Origin: an uncultured bacterium
Lineage (GTDB): Bacteria > Planctomycetota > UBA1135 > GCA-002686595
Direction: 5' to 3'
Length of the DNA stretch: 59,816 nt
Assembly: GCA_937905825.1 (NCBI GenBank)
Contig: CALCXM010000068.1
Coordinates: 1 to 59,816, forward strand
The translations under genes were made by a program, and so were the position numbers. A model generated the notes under the pieces. The model worked only from the letters and a program-made list of their open reading frames with translations. It was not told the origin of the DNA and searched no databases. This document shows, one piece after another, positions 9,328 to 18,698 of the stretch. Numbering within the stretch: the first letter of the stretch is position 1; every line of letters starts with the position of its first letter.

Positions 9328-10172
9328 AGGAAAACCTCCGGTCCGGCGCCGAGCAGCACCGCCAAGTTGAATAGCCCGTGACTCCAGGCCGCCACGCCGG
9401 GACCTCTCCAACGAAAGATCACGGCCAAAAGCACCCCAGCCAAGGCACGCCAAGTGAACAGCGCCGGATCCCAGTCGTAGCCACCGGGACCGATGCGACT
9501 GGAGACCACCGACAAGTGAAAGGCGGCAAAGCCCAATGCCGAACCGAGCACGGAGAGCACTTCGGCGGACCAACGGGCCACAAGTTCCCCAGCACCGAAG
9601 AAGGACACCAGACGCCTGGCCAGAACAAACAGCGCGCCGTAAAGCGCCACACGGAAGAGCAGTTCTTCAAAGGCGGCGCCACCCAAGAGGCGACCTGCTT
9701 CGGCCAGGCTCGCTGGTTCAGCACTGCGGCTGAGCGCGCCGGAGAAGCCCCCCATCAGGCGCATGCACACAGCGAGGATCGGGCCAAACAATACGGCCCC
9801 GAGAGCCCCCTCGAGCAGAATGCGCCAAAGGCTAGGGACGAGCACAACGCTGCGCCGGAAGCACAGGATCAGGCCTCCAAAAATGGCAATGGCCAAGAGG
9901 CCGCGTCGCAACCAAGCCTCCATCTCGGGGAGGAAGGAGAGCACGCGGAAGATGGCGCGCTCGGAAAGGCTGCGCAGCAACTCGGGATCCTGGGCGAGAC
10001 CGTACTCGTAGGCGACGAAGAGTGGCGCCATGGCGACGATCCCAAGCGCCAGGGACGAGTGCGCTTTGCCCTTGCCCTGCCCTGCGCTCTCGGCGAAGCG
10101 GCCCTGGGTTCCGGAGCCATGCGACTCCTCTTCCCACTCGTCCTCCTCGTCCCAGTATTCGCCAGTGCTCAT
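9324..10172 (-). CDS. CPBP (Abi/CAAX-like) family intramembrane metalloprotease
   Basis: About 282 residues with several hydrophobic spans. The three CPBP motifs are present in order: FEELLFR (EExxxR), AAFHLSVV (FxxxH) and HGLFNLAV (HxxxN). Members are membrane proteases or amino-acid-processing enzymes with roles ranging from prenyl-protein processing to bacteriocin self-immunity. A short acidic, probably cytosolic tail (DEEDEWEEE) precedes the first span. The ATG at 10172 follows the menG stop by 8 bases; a TTG at 10250 would overlap menG by 70 bases. It lies between menG and ubiX in what looks like one operon, an unusual place for this family. Confidence 0.85.
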   Translation of the reverse strand: MSTGEYWDEEDEWEEESHGSGTQGRFAESAGQGKGKAHSSLALGIVAMAPLFVAYEYGLAQDPELLRSLSERAIFRVLSFLPEMEAWLRRGLLAIAIFGGLILCFRRSVVLVPSLWRILLEGALGAVLFGPILAVCMRLMGGFSGALSRSAEPASLAEAGRLLGGAAFEELLFRVALYGALFVLARRLVSFFGAGELVARWSAEVLSVLGSALGFAAFHLSVVSSRIGPGGYDWDPALFTWRALAGVLLAVIFRWRGPGVAAWSHGLFNLAVLLGAGPEVFL

Positions 10173-10180
10173 GGGATCGG

Positions 10181-10918
10181 TCAGACTTCGACCGTTGCCT
10201 TGGCGCTCTTCGACGGAAGGCTCACGTTCTTGTTGGGACGGGTTCCCCAATGCAAACAGGCGATGCCACGGGTCAAGAGTTCATAGCCACACTGCTCGAA
10301 GCCCTGCTCCTCCATCTCCCCCTGCAACTTGTCCGGGGAGGGCCAAGCCATCACCGTCCGGGCCAGGTAAGAGTAGGCGTCGTTGTCCTTCGAGAACAGG
10401 TTGCCGAAGCGCGGCAGAAGGTGCTTGAAGTAGAGGCGGTACAAGCCACCGAAGATGAACCCCGGGGGTTGGGTGAACTCCAGGATGAACGCACGTCCAC
10501 CGGGCCGGATCACCCGTTGCAACTCGCGCATGCCCTGACGCCGATCCGCCACATTGCGGATTCCGAATCCAACACAAGAGACGTCCGCGCGTTGGTCGGG
10601 AACGGGCAAGGCCAAGGCATCCCCGTGCACGAAGACGCAGGGCCCGGGCACGGTCTTCTGCTTGGGCAGAGCATGGTGCAGCATTTCCGGGGTGAAATCC
10701 ACGCCGATCACCCGGGCGCCAGACTTCGCGAACTCGAGGCCGAGGTCCCCGGTGCCACAGCAGGCGTCGACGACTGTGCCCTTTGCCAGAGCCCCAGCAC
10801 GCTTCACGACCTGGCGTCGCCAGCGCCGATCGATCCCAGCGGACAGGAGGTGGTTCAGGAAATCGTAGCTGCCCGCAATTCGGGCGAACATCGATCGGAC
10901 TTGGGTGGGCTCAGGCAT
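10181..10918 (-). CDS. menG: demethylmenaquinone/ubiquinone C-methyltransferase MenG/UbiE
   Basis: About 245 residues. It adds the final methyl group to the quinone ring using SAM. Hallmarks are FARIAGSYDFLNHLLSAGID--WR near the N-terminus, the SAM loop VVDACCGTGDLGLEFA, the post-I motif VIGVDFTPEML, the FGIRNV segment and the C-terminal YSYLARTVMAWPSP element. The ATG at 10918 begins MPEPTQV; an in-frame ATG at 10939 would add seven residues. It starts the menG-CPBP-ubiX-ubiA run. MenG rather than UbiE is preferred because most bacteria of this kind use menaquinone, which is an inference. Confidence 0.93.
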   Translation of the reverse strand: MPEPTQVRSMFARIAGSYDFLNHLLSAGIDRRWRRQVVKRAGALAKGTVVDACCGTGDLGLEFAKSGARVIGVDFTPEMLHHALPKQKTVPGPCVFVHGDALALPVPDQRADVSCVGFGIRNVADRRQGMRELQRVIRPGGRAFILEFTQPPGFIFGGLYRLYFKHLLPRFGNLFSKDNDAYSYLARTVMAWPSPDKLQGEMEEQGFEQCGYELLTRGIACLHWGTRPNKNVSLPSKSAKATVEV

Positions 10919-10952
10919 GGCTATTTGGGCGCAGAGCATATCCGGAATAGCA

Positions 10953-10985
10953 GCGACGCCGGCGGGGAAACCCCGCCGGCGTCGC
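10953..10985 (-). terminator. perfect GC-rich hairpin, probable terminator of the lipoprotein pair
   Basis: A 15-bp perfect inverted repeat (GCGACGCCGGCGGGG and its complement) with a three-base AAA loop lies 75 bases past the stop of the 11060-14293 lipoprotein gene. There is no T-run on either strand, so a strong intrinsic terminator is not certain. It may instead be a 3-prime-end stabilising or Rho-independent-like stop structure. Confidence 0.5.
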
Positions 10986-11059
10986 CGACTCTCAAATTTG
11001 CGGGACCGATCCCGGGAGTCCCCCGCGAGGGAAGCCCGATAAGCTCCGCTTGCGATGAA

Positions 11060-14000
11060 CTACTGTCGGAAGTAGTCCATCAGCATCGTGGCCCCGGGAG
11101 CCGGAATCGATTGAATCCCTGGCAGGAAGGGGTCGGTGTCGTAGCGCCGGTAGGAGCTCGCCAGGTCGATCACGTCGACGCCCCCCACTCCAAAGGTGGA
11201 GTTGGGAATTGCACAGAACATGTAGGAGGGCTGGTTGGAACCAATCGCTCCGGACACGCCGCCAGTTGCAGATCGCACAATGGCCTTGCCGTTCAAGGTG
11301 ATGTTCGTGCCTGCACTGAAGGGCGTAAAGTAGTTCGGAAGGGCCGCGGCGTTGATCTGGTTATCAAAGGCCAACTCGACCGGAACACCCGTCAGCTCGT
11401 TCTGTCCGATGGACAGCTGGATCTGATAGTTGATGTCACGAATCTGTGGCGTCTGCTGTCCAGCCACCAGAGAAATTTGCCCGATGCTACCGGAGGCCAC
11501 GTAAATCTTGGTCACCGCACCATCGGTCGCGGGCCCAATCACGTTCGTCGTTCCTACATCCAGTTGCCCTTCGTGACAAACCCAGAAGGCGGACTTCACG
11601 TCAGACGGATCCACGTGAATGGTCTTCGGGTTGAGGAAGGTGATCTGAATCTGACCGGTGATGTCGTCGAAGCCCCAGCCGTTGACCCCATTGGGTCCCG
11701 ACTCGAAGACCGACACCCGTCCGTTGCGGCCGAGCACATAGCCGAAGTAAACATTGCGGGCCAAGCTGAATCCCACCTGACGGGGAGTCAGGGCGATCTC
11801 GAAAGGCTTCACAAGTCCAGAAGTCAGCACGCGACGAACCTCCAAGGAGAAGGCCGAGATGATAGAAACGCTGTCGTCTCCCTCGTTGCAGACGAGGATG
11901 TCCTCGTTGCCAGCCTCCCAAGCGATGCCCCGTGGCGAATTGCCAACGGAAACCGACTTGACCACTTCGTGAAACGTAGCGGATTCAGGACTCACGTCGA
12001 TGAACACAACCGCGTCCGAAGATTGGCTGCTCACGGCGAGCAAATCCAGGTTTGTAGCGAAGGCCAGAGACGTCGGATCCGGGATCAGAATCCGGTCGAT
12101 GACCGACATCCGGTTCGAGTTCAACACCAGGATCTCGTTGCGGTTGCGGTCGACCACGTAGAGAAAGTTTCCGATCTGCTGACGCAGGCCGAAACGATTG
12201 CACTGGTTCAGCTGCTGCTGGGGCGGGGAGGGACCCTCGAAGTAGAGGTTGTCCAGCCGCGAGAGCAGGTTGCCGGGCGGGATGCCGAGTGCCGGGTTTC
12301 CCAGAGAGTTGTCTCCGGGCAACAACAGGTTCGTCTGGCCGAATGCCGGGCTATCCACCGAGGTCGGCTGTTGTCCGCCGATGAAGGGCGAGACACACAG
12401 GGGCGGGTAGATCAGCGGCGGCGGGTTGGGGTGCGGTGCCCAGGCGGCGATGTTTTGCCCCCCTTCCACCACCAGAACCCCTGTTCCGCCCGCGTTCACA
12501 TCGGCGGGGGTCACAGAGTTGCCAACCAGGAAGGTCACGATCTGCTTGAATCCGTCCGCGGCGCAAATGTTGCCACCGGCAGCTTGGCAGCCATAGGGCG
12601 CTGGCCCATTGTTGAACGTGGTGTCCAACGCCTGGCCCAACATCATGTCCCCGATCGATTGCAGGATCGGTGCACGCACCACCTTGTCGTTCAGACTCGA
12701 ATCGAGGGAAAGGGTGAAGACACCCGCGGAGCCACCGTTCACCGTGCAGTCGCCCGGAAGCAACGGCGGTCGAAGCAGCGGCCCGTTGATGGCCACGTTC
12801 GGGTTGTTGGGGTAGTTCGAGTTGCCTTTGACGATCGGGTTCAGAACGTCGTAGGTTGGGTTGCCCGTGCCCGCGCCGAAACCGTGCAGGTCGATGACGG
12901 AGATGCCAGGGTTTCCCCCGGTGCGTCCAATGTAGACTGCGTCGGGTGTCACGGGCAAGTTCACGAGGCCCGGGCCCTCGCCCGTATCGAAGTAGGACGT
13001 GAGCGGCAAGCTGTTCAGGTTTCCCGTGAGGTCCTGCAGGCTGTCCGAGCGGAAGATCACGTTCACTCGACTGAAGACTCCACACTCCGCACTTTCGGGT
13101 CCGACTCCCGGGAAGTTGAAGGCGGGGATGAGCTCCCAACGAGTCAGGTCGAAGACGCTTTTCGGTCGAACGTGGAAAGGAACGTCCACCACACTCGCCT
13201 CGGGCCCGAAGGTGACTGAGATCGAGGTGGAAAGCCCGGGGACGGGCTTCCAAAGCAAATCACCCACGCTCGTCGGTTGAATGGGTTCCGAGAACTCCAC
13301 GCTCAGGCTCGTCAAGGGATCGACGTCCTGCTCCATGAAGGCCGGGGTCATGAGAGGCTTCACCACCGGGGGCGGCGTGGACCGAACTTCCGGGGCTAGG
13401 CTGTCCAGCCCGACCGTGGAGCTCGCGTGTGCGGGCGCATTCAGCTGACGACCTTGGCTGTCCAGGGTGGAGACCTGAATCTCCATGATGACCTGCACGC
13501 CCGTGGGGAAGGTCTCGGGGGTGGAAAGGTCCCCGTCCGAGTCCGCCACGAACACGAGCTTGTTAGCAGCATGCAATTGGGCCGACCCCGCAAAGGGGGA
13601 CGTGGTGCCGGGGAATCCCACACCGGGATACTCATCGGGGAAAACCACGGAGCCGTCGTTGTTCAGGTCAAATCCGAGGGGCGTTCCGTTGGCCGAGAAC
13701 CAAGTCTCGAGGGGAAGTCGCGCGGGAACGCCCGTGGGCGTGGAACCGTACGTCTGTCGGTTGATGAACGCCTGCCCGGGAATCACCGTTGAGGTTCCCG
13801 CCACGGAATCCACAGCCTTGACGATGATCGCCCCCGTAAAGCTGTTGCTTGAGAGCTGGGACGGGCTGTCGGAAAGAATGCTCTCCAACAGCAAAGGTCC
13901 GGTGAACTCAGCGACCAAGAAATGATTGCCGGGTTGACCGTTGGGCAGCACGGCTTGGCTCGGATAGCTCGCCACCGAGTGCACTGGGTTGTCCAGGCGC

Positions 14001-14293
14001 ACGTTGTCGATCAGGTCGTCCTGGGTGCGGATGTCGATGGTCACCGCCCCGCCGGGGCCGTTCAGCGTGCTGCGATCGTAGACCCGGTGCGGAAGCAACT
14101 GACCGAAGCCGTTGCTGACCTGCACTAGCTCGTGGTTGCTGCCAGCCGATGCACCGTCGAGCAGCTCATCCCCACCCCCCGAGCAAGCGGAGAGCAGAAT
14201 CGAGCTACCGATAACCAGCGATCCCCACTGTCCAAGGGAGGAGCTGCGCAAATCGCGAAACGAGGAGTTGTGATTCAAGTTCTTGTTGTTCAT
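11060..14293 (-). CDS. large lipoprotein with Ig-like and YVTN-type beta-propeller regions (paralogue B)
   Basis: About 1,077 residues. The ATG at 14293 has GGGAG 9 bases upstream and gives a lipoprotein signal ending in the lipobox LSAC followed by SGGGD. The N-terminal half holds short DxDGD-type loops (DLNNDGSVVF, DSDGDLSTPE), which resemble Ca-binding or dockerin-like turns. A 'VDPLTSLSVEFSEPI' segment resembles an SbsA-type Ig domain. The C-terminal half carries NHL/YVTN-like blades, such as FLYVVDRNRNEILVLNSN and PRGIAWEAGNEDILVCNEGDD. The protein ends in LMDYFRQ. It is 13 bases downstream of a paralogue of nearly identical layout. Role unknown; probably surface-exposed. Confidence 0.8.
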   Translation of the reverse strand: MNNKNLNHNSSFRDLRSSSLGQWGSLVIGSSILLSACSGGGDELLDGASAGSNHELVQVSNGFGQLLPHRVYDRSTLNGPGGAVTIDIRTQDDLIDNVRLDNPVHSVASYPSQAVLPNGQPGNHFLVAEFTGPLLLESILSDSPSQLSSNSFTGAIIVKAVDSVAGTSTVIPGQAFINRQTYGSTPTGVPARLPLETWFSANGTPLGFDLNNDGSVVFPDEYPGVGFPGTTSPFAGSAQLHAANKLVFVADSDGDLSTPETFPTGVQVIMEIQVSTLDSQGRQLNAPAHASSTVGLDSLAPEVRSTPPPVVKPLMTPAFMEQDVDPLTSLSVEFSEPIQPTSVGDLLWKPVPGLSTSISVTFGPEASVVDVPFHVRPKSVFDLTRWELIPAFNFPGVGPESAECGVFSRVNVIFRSDSLQDLTGNLNSLPLTSYFDTGEGPGLVNLPVTPDAVYIGRTGGNPGISVIDLHGFGAGTGNPTYDVLNPIVKGNSNYPNNPNVAINGPLLRPPLLPGDCTVNGGSAGVFTLSLDSSLNDKVVRAPILQSIGDMMLGQALDTTFNNGPAPYGCQAAGGNICAADGFKQIVTFLVGNSVTPADVNAGGTGVLVVEGGQNIAAWAPHPNPPPLIYPPLCVSPFIGGQQPTSVDSPAFGQTNLLLPGDNSLGNPALGIPPGNLLSRLDNLYFEGPSPPQQQLNQCNRFGLRQQIGNFLYVVDRNRNEILVLNSNRMSVIDRILIPDPTSLAFATNLDLLAVSSQSSDAVVFIDVSPESATFHEVVKSVSVGNSPRGIAWEAGNEDILVCNEGDDSVSIISAFSLEVRRVLTSGLVKPFEIALTPRQVGFSLARNVYFGYVLGRNGRVSVFESGPNGVNGWGFDDITGQIQITFLNPKTIHVDPSDVKSAFWVCHEGQLDVGTTNVIGPATDGAVTKIYVASGSIGQISLVAGQQTPQIRDINYQIQLSIGQNELTGVPVELAFDNQINAAALPNYFTPFSAGTNITLNGKAIVRSATGGVSGAIGSNQPSYMFCAIPNSTFGVGGVDVIDLASSYRRYDTDPFLPGIQSIPAPGATMLMDYFRQ

Positions 14294-14306
14294 GGAATCA
14301 AACTCC

Positions 14307-17300
14307 CTACTGGCGCCAGTAGTCCATAAGGCCGGACGCATTCGTGCATGGGATCGACTGCTTTCCTGGCAGGAAAGCACTGGTGTCCACGCGGAAGCCA
14401 CCGGAGCTGCTGATGTCGATCACGTCGATCACGCCTTCCGAACCGAAGCTCGGACTCGGCACTGCCGCGAACAGGTAGTTGGAGTTCACCGTATTGGTGA
14501 TGCCCCCCACCGTGCGCATCAAGCTCTTGCCGTTGTTGGTGATGGCCACGCCGGCGGAGAAGGTGGTCAGGTTGGTAACTAGACCGCCGTAGTTCATCAG
14601 GTTGTCGAAGGCGATGTCCACCGGAACTCCCGAGAGCTGATCTGCCCCGAAAGACGGCTGCACCTTGAAGTTGATGTCACGCAGTTGAGGGACGAGCAGC
14701 GAGTTCACGGTCAGCGGAATGACCCCGGTGAATCCACTCTCGACGAAGAGCCTCGAGATAGCCGGCGTGCCAGCGCTTCCTTCGTTGCCTGTTTCCGGAT
14801 GGATGGGGCCCTCGTGCACAATCCAGACGGCCGAGAAGGCTGACTTGTAGTCGGGCTGGATCCCCTTGGGGTTCTGGAAGTTGGTGACCGCCGAACTGAC
14901 CACGTCGTCGTAGCCCCAACCGTTCACGCCGTTCGGCCCCGACTCGAACACCGCGATCTTGCCAGTGCGGTTCAAGATGTAGCCGAAGTAGACGTTGCGG
15001 AACAGGCCGTAGTTGAACTGCCGGCCAGTGATCGCCACATCAAAGGGCTGGTTCAGCTGGGAGCTGACGACCTTGCGAACCTCGAGGGAGAAAGCAGAGA
15101 TGATCGACATCGAACTGTCGCCCTCGTTGCAAACCAGGATGTCCTCGTTGCCCGGCTCCCATGCGATACCGCGGGGAGCGTTGCCCACCACCGTGGTCTT
15201 GACCACTTCGTGGAAGGTGGCCGAAGCTGGGTTGATGTCCACGAAGCTCACCAGGTCAACCGATTGGTTCGTGATGGCCAAGTAGCTCAAGTTGGGCGAC
15301 ATCGCCAGAGTCGTGGGGTCAGGCAACTCCAAGCGTTCGATCACTTTCATGCTGTTGGAGTTGAACACCACAAGCTCGTTCCGTGCTCGGTCGAGGATGT
15401 AGAGGAACTGACCGATCTGCTGGCGAATCGAGTACTGCACACAAGCGGCCTCGAGCAGGACACCCGTGCGGGGCCCCAGGAACCAGCTGTTTTGCTGGGT
15501 CGAGAGCAGGTTCGAAGGCCGTCCGCCTTCGAGCGGAGTTCCCAACACGTTGGCGCCAGGCAGCAACAAGTTGATCAGACCCAGGCCGTTGGGCGGTGGT
15601 GCCGGAGGCGGCAGCAATACGTTGTAGATCGACGTCGGCTCCTGGGCCCCGATGAATGGGGAGATGCAAGGAGGCGGGAAGTTCAGCGCCGGCGGGTTGG
15701 GGTGCGGCGACCAGGAGATCACGTTCGGGGAACCCGTCGTGGTCTGAATGTTGGCCAAGTTCGCGGGGGGCGGCGGCTGGGAAGGACGAATGGTCGTCCC
15801 CGTGGAGTTCAGTGCCTGGAAGTATTTCTTGCCGTCCGTTGCACAGATGTTTCCACCAGCACCGGCGCCACTCGCCTGGCAACCGAAGGGCGAAGGCGCG
15901 TTGTTGAAGCTGGTGTCCAAGGCCCGTCCCAGCATCATTTCGCCGGGGGTCAACATAACCGGGTTGCGGATCAGACGGTCGTTGAGGGAAGAGTCCCGGG
16001 AGAGCGTGAACACTCCGGCGGACCCACCGTCGACCGTGCAGGTGCCTGCCTTCAATGGAGGCGTAAGCGCCGTCGCCTGCAACTTGTAGTTGGGGTTGTC
16101 CGGGAAGTTGGTGTCCCCAGGCTGGATGTCGCTACCGTCTTGGGAGTACGAGGGATCACCCGTTCCCTGACCGAAGCCGTTCAGGTCGATGACCGAGACA
16201 GAAGGTTCCGCACCGCCCCGCGTCACGTAGATCGTGTCGGGAGCGATGGGGACGTTCGCGAGCCCCGGGCCTTCGCCCGTGTTGAAGTAGGTCGTCGAGC
16301 CCAGGCTGTTGATGTTGCCCGACAAGTCCTCCATCTGGAGTGCGACCACGGAAACGTCCACGCGGTTGAAGGTTCCGCAGGGATCTCCGGGAGGACCTGC
16401 GCCGGGGAAGTTGTAGGCAGGCGTCAGCACCATCCGAGAGAAGTCGTAGATGCTCACCGGCAGGACCGTGAAGGGAACGTTGACGCGCTGGGCATCCGGT
16501 CCGAACTTCAGGGAAAGGGACGTGCTCAAATTCGGCGAATCGCCGTTGGGAAGGTCCCCAATCGTCCAGATCTGAACCGGCTCGCGGAAGTTGACCTGAA
16601 TGCTCGTCAAGGGGTCCACGTCGTCCATGCCGCCACCGGGGATGATCTCCGGAACGCTTTGGGGCGGAAGCGAGATCAGGACTTCGGGGCTGATCGTATC
16701 GACGCCCACGGTGCTGGAAGCCAGACCTGGTTGTGCGAGGTTCTTGCCCACAATGTTCCTGACACCCGTTTCGATCCGCGCGTGGAACGTCGCTGCCGTG
16801 GGAAACGTTTCGTGCGTCGAGAGGTCTCCGTCCGCGTCTGGGACGAAGATCACGGTGCGCGTGTTCGTCAGAAGGTTCACTCCTTGGAACGTCGACTGCG
16901 TTCCCGGGTAGCCCAGCCCGGGGGTCTCCATGTTCCCGTCGCCGTCCATGTCGAAGGTACGCGCGCTGCCATCCGCGTTGATCCAACGCTGGAACTCCAG
17001 AACTGGAGGACTGCCCGTGGGGGTGCCTGCGTACGTTTGACCGTCGATGAAGACTCGCCCCTTGATGGTGGTCGTCGTGCCGCTGGAAGGGTCCACCTGC
17101 TCAAAGACGATGGTACCGGCCAGGCTGTTGTTGCTGACCTGTGCGCCGGAACTCGAGAGCACCGTCGCGACATCCAGATCCTGGCTGAACTCCAGCATCA
17201 TGTAGTGGTTGCCAGGCTGACCGCCGGGCAGCACCTTGTCCACTGGATAGCTCGGGACGGGCAGGATCGGGTTCGTCGTCGTGACGTTGTCGATCAGGTC

Positions 17301-17525
17301 CGACATTTGCCGCAGAGCGATCTTGTGGGAGGTCACTTGACCGTTGTCTCCCATAAGGAACGTCTGATGGGGCAAGAGCTGGGCAAAGCCGTTGGAGACC
17401 TGAACGATGCTCATGCTCCCGGCGCCGCCGCCGTTGGCTCCTTCAGCGGAATCACCCCCGGAACAGGAGGCCAAGTAAAGGGATGTCAGACCGAGGAGTC
17501 CTACGCAGTATCGAAGCTTAGTCAT
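14307..17525 (-). CDS. large lipoprotein with Ig-like and YVTN-type beta-propeller regions (paralogue A)
   Basis: About 1,072 residues. The start at 17525 gives a short lipoprotein signal ending in the lipobox LASC, then SGGD. Domain order matches the downstream paralogue: DMDGDGN and DADGD loops, an Ig-like 'VDPLTSIQVNFREPV' segment, conserved blocks such as GGSAGVFTLS-DSSLND, and propeller blades including LYILDRARNELVVFNSNS and PRGIAWEPGNEDILVCNEGD. It also ends in LMDYWRQ. The two were clearly made by tandem duplication and lie 13 bases apart, so one promoter in the 17.5-18.4 kb gap probably serves both. Function is unknown; anchoring by the lipid and a calcium-dependent fold are inferences. 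Confidence 0.8.
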   Translation of the reverse strand: MTKLRYCVGLLGLTSLYLASCSGGDSAEGANGGGAGSMSIVQVSNGFAQLLPHQTFLMGDNGQVTSHKIALRQMSDLIDNVTTTNPILPVPSYPVDKVLPGGQPGNHYMMLEFSQDLDVATVLSSSGAQVSNNSLAGTIVFEQVDPSSGTTTTIKGRVFIDGQTYAGTPTGSPPVLEFQRWINADGSARTFDMDGDGNMETPGLGYPGTQSTFQGVNLLTNTRTVIFVPDADGDLSTHETFPTAATFHARIETGVRNIVGKNLAQPGLASSTVGVDTISPEVLISLPPQSVPEIIPGGGMDDVDPLTSIQVNFREPVQIWTIGDLPNGDSPNLSTSLSLKFGPDAQRVNVPFTVLPVSIYDFSRMVLTPAYNFPGAGPPGDPCGTFNRVDVSVVALQMEDLSGNINSLGSTTYFNTGEGPGLANVPIAPDTIYVTRGGAEPSVSVIDLNGFGQGTGDPSYSQDGSDIQPGDTNFPDNPNYKLQATALTPPLKAGTCTVDGGSAGVFTLSRDSSLNDRLIRNPVMLTPGEMMLGRALDTSFNNAPSPFGCQASGAGAGGNICATDGKKYFQALNSTGTTIRPSQPPPPANLANIQTTTGSPNVISWSPHPNPPALNFPPPCISPFIGAQEPTSIYNVLLPPPAPPPNGLGLINLLLPGANVLGTPLEGGRPSNLLSTQQNSWFLGPRTGVLLEAACVQYSIRQQIGQFLYILDRARNELVVFNSNSMKVIERLELPDPTTLAMSPNLSYLAITNQSVDLVSFVDINPASATFHEVVKTTVVGNAPRGIAWEPGNEDILVCNEGDSSMSIISAFSLEVRKVVSSQLNQPFDVAITGRQFNYGLFRNVYFGYILNRTGKIAVFESGPNGVNGWGYDDVVSSAVTNFQNPKGIQPDYKSAFSAVWIVHEGPIHPETGNEGSAGTPAISRLFVESGFTGVIPLTVNSLLVPQLRDINFKVQPSFGADQLSGVPVDIAFDNLMNYGGLVTNLTTFSAGVAITNNGKSLMRTVGGITNTVNSNYLFAAVPSPSFGSEGVIDVIDISSSGGFRVDTSAFLPGKQSIPCTNASGLMDYWRQ

Positions 17526-18422
17526 GTTTGAAGCGGGGTTCCCGTTCGTTGGATCGCGGCCGGGCTGGGCAGCGACAGTCACGCGGGGGAACCCGCATAA
17601 AGAGACGTCAGTGAGGAGGGGGCAGGGAGGCAGCAACCTTGGACCAGGGCGAGACCTCAATCACGCGATCCCCCCAAACGGGGGAACGTTGACTCCCCCA
17701 TTGGGGAAAATCGCGCACGATGAAGGCCTAGCTTTGGTTTTAGGTCCCGTAAGGATGCCGCGCCCGGTCCGGCCTGGAAAGAATCCCGCGTGAATTCTCG
17801 CGGGAAATTCCAGGTCAGCGGACCAGAGGTCCTCCGAGGCGGTGCCCAAAAAGGGAACTGCATGAACAATGGGTGTGGCGCCGGCCCTTCTTGTGAAGGG
17901 GTCCCTTGGCACCGGAGTGGCCCCGATGGGCTCATGGAAATCGAAGGAGGAACCAAACTGAGCCCAAGTGCTACGAGCGCAGGAGAGCCCCTCCAGAGTG
18001 GGACTAGGGCGCTGAGTGCGGGGAGAAGGGGTCAGGAAGGTCATCTTTCGTGGAGCGCGGTCCGTAGACCAGGCGGAAGGAGCACTACAAGCGCCGTGCC
18101 GTGAGCGCATCGATCTGGACTAGCCGCCTCACCTTTCACAGAAACAGGCAAAACAGCCTTTCTTGGCCGCCTAGGGGCCGCAATTCGTGCAGATCCGCCC
18201 GGAGGGGCGTGGCTCGCCTCCCCTCCCTAGCTAGCAAAAACGCCCGCGTCGTGCGCCTTGTGCAAGATATGTGCGCTGCTCCGCACGCCCTTGCCGTCCC
18301 AGAGCGGCTGGAAGCCCCATGAAAGGGCCCCCGACGCGCCGTTGCCTGGATCCTCCCCGGTAGGGTTCGTGCCCGATAGGCCGCTCGGCGTCCAACGGGT
18401 CGGCCGGCACCTGACAGCCGGT
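17526..18422. other. gene-free upstream region
   Basis: About 900 bases with no credible coding region on either strand. It contains short inverted repeats, including CCCGCG ... CGCGGG around 17784-17803 and CCCCCATTGGGG near 17697. No tRNA, RNase P, SRP or tmRNA signature was recognised. It presumably carries the promoter of the lipoprotein pair (minus strand) and perhaps the start of the ruvB regulatory region (plus strand). Confidence 0.6.
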
Positions 18423-18548
18423 TCGGGACCCAGCAGGATCCTCGGACCCTGCCCGCCCCCTCGGGACCCGATTGTCGGCCTCGGGACCAGCACGGTCCAC
18501 TCGGGACCCGATTGTCGGCCTCGGGACCAGCACGGTCCACTCGGGAGC
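18423..18548. repeat. array of seven TCGGGACC-type boxes at 19-20 bp spacing
   Basis: TCGGGACC or a close variant begins at 18423, 18442, 18461, 18481, 18501, 18521 and 18541. Within it, 18461-18500 and 18501-18540 are identical 40-bp copies, each made of two related 20-bp halves. The array ends about 150 bases before the ruvB ATG. Spacing near two helical turns would place the boxes on one DNA face. It could be a regulator array or simple tandem expansion. Confidence 0.8.
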
Positions 18549-18698
18549 AGGCAGGCCGACTGAAACCCGAGCGGAGGGCTCGAGAACCTTTCGGCCCAAC
18601 CCGCTCCAACCTGGCCGTCCAAGGGCCGCACCCAGGGGGAAACAACAAGGCCGGGAGTCGCAATCGCAATCTGGCCCCGGGACGCCTAAACTCTGGCC

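Noticed and set aside
9328..9573. N-terminal extension of UbiX
   Set aside because: It overlaps the CPBP gene fully and a strong ribosome site sits before the GTG at 9327.
10022..13219. Long plus-strand open frame of over 1,000 codons
   Set aside because: It is antisense to menG and the lipoprotein gene, has no domain pattern and arises from high G+C codon bias.
15210..17531. Plus-strand frame of about 770 codons antisense to paralogue A
   Set aside because: Low-complexity Arg/Gln/Val composition and no start or family features; it mirrors the real gene.
17526..18422. Possible RNase P, SRP or tmRNA gene in the gap
   Set aside because: No conserved core sequence of any of these RNAs was found.
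18461..18540. CRISPR-like repeat
   Set aside because: The 40-bp copies are directly adjacent, with no unique spacers.
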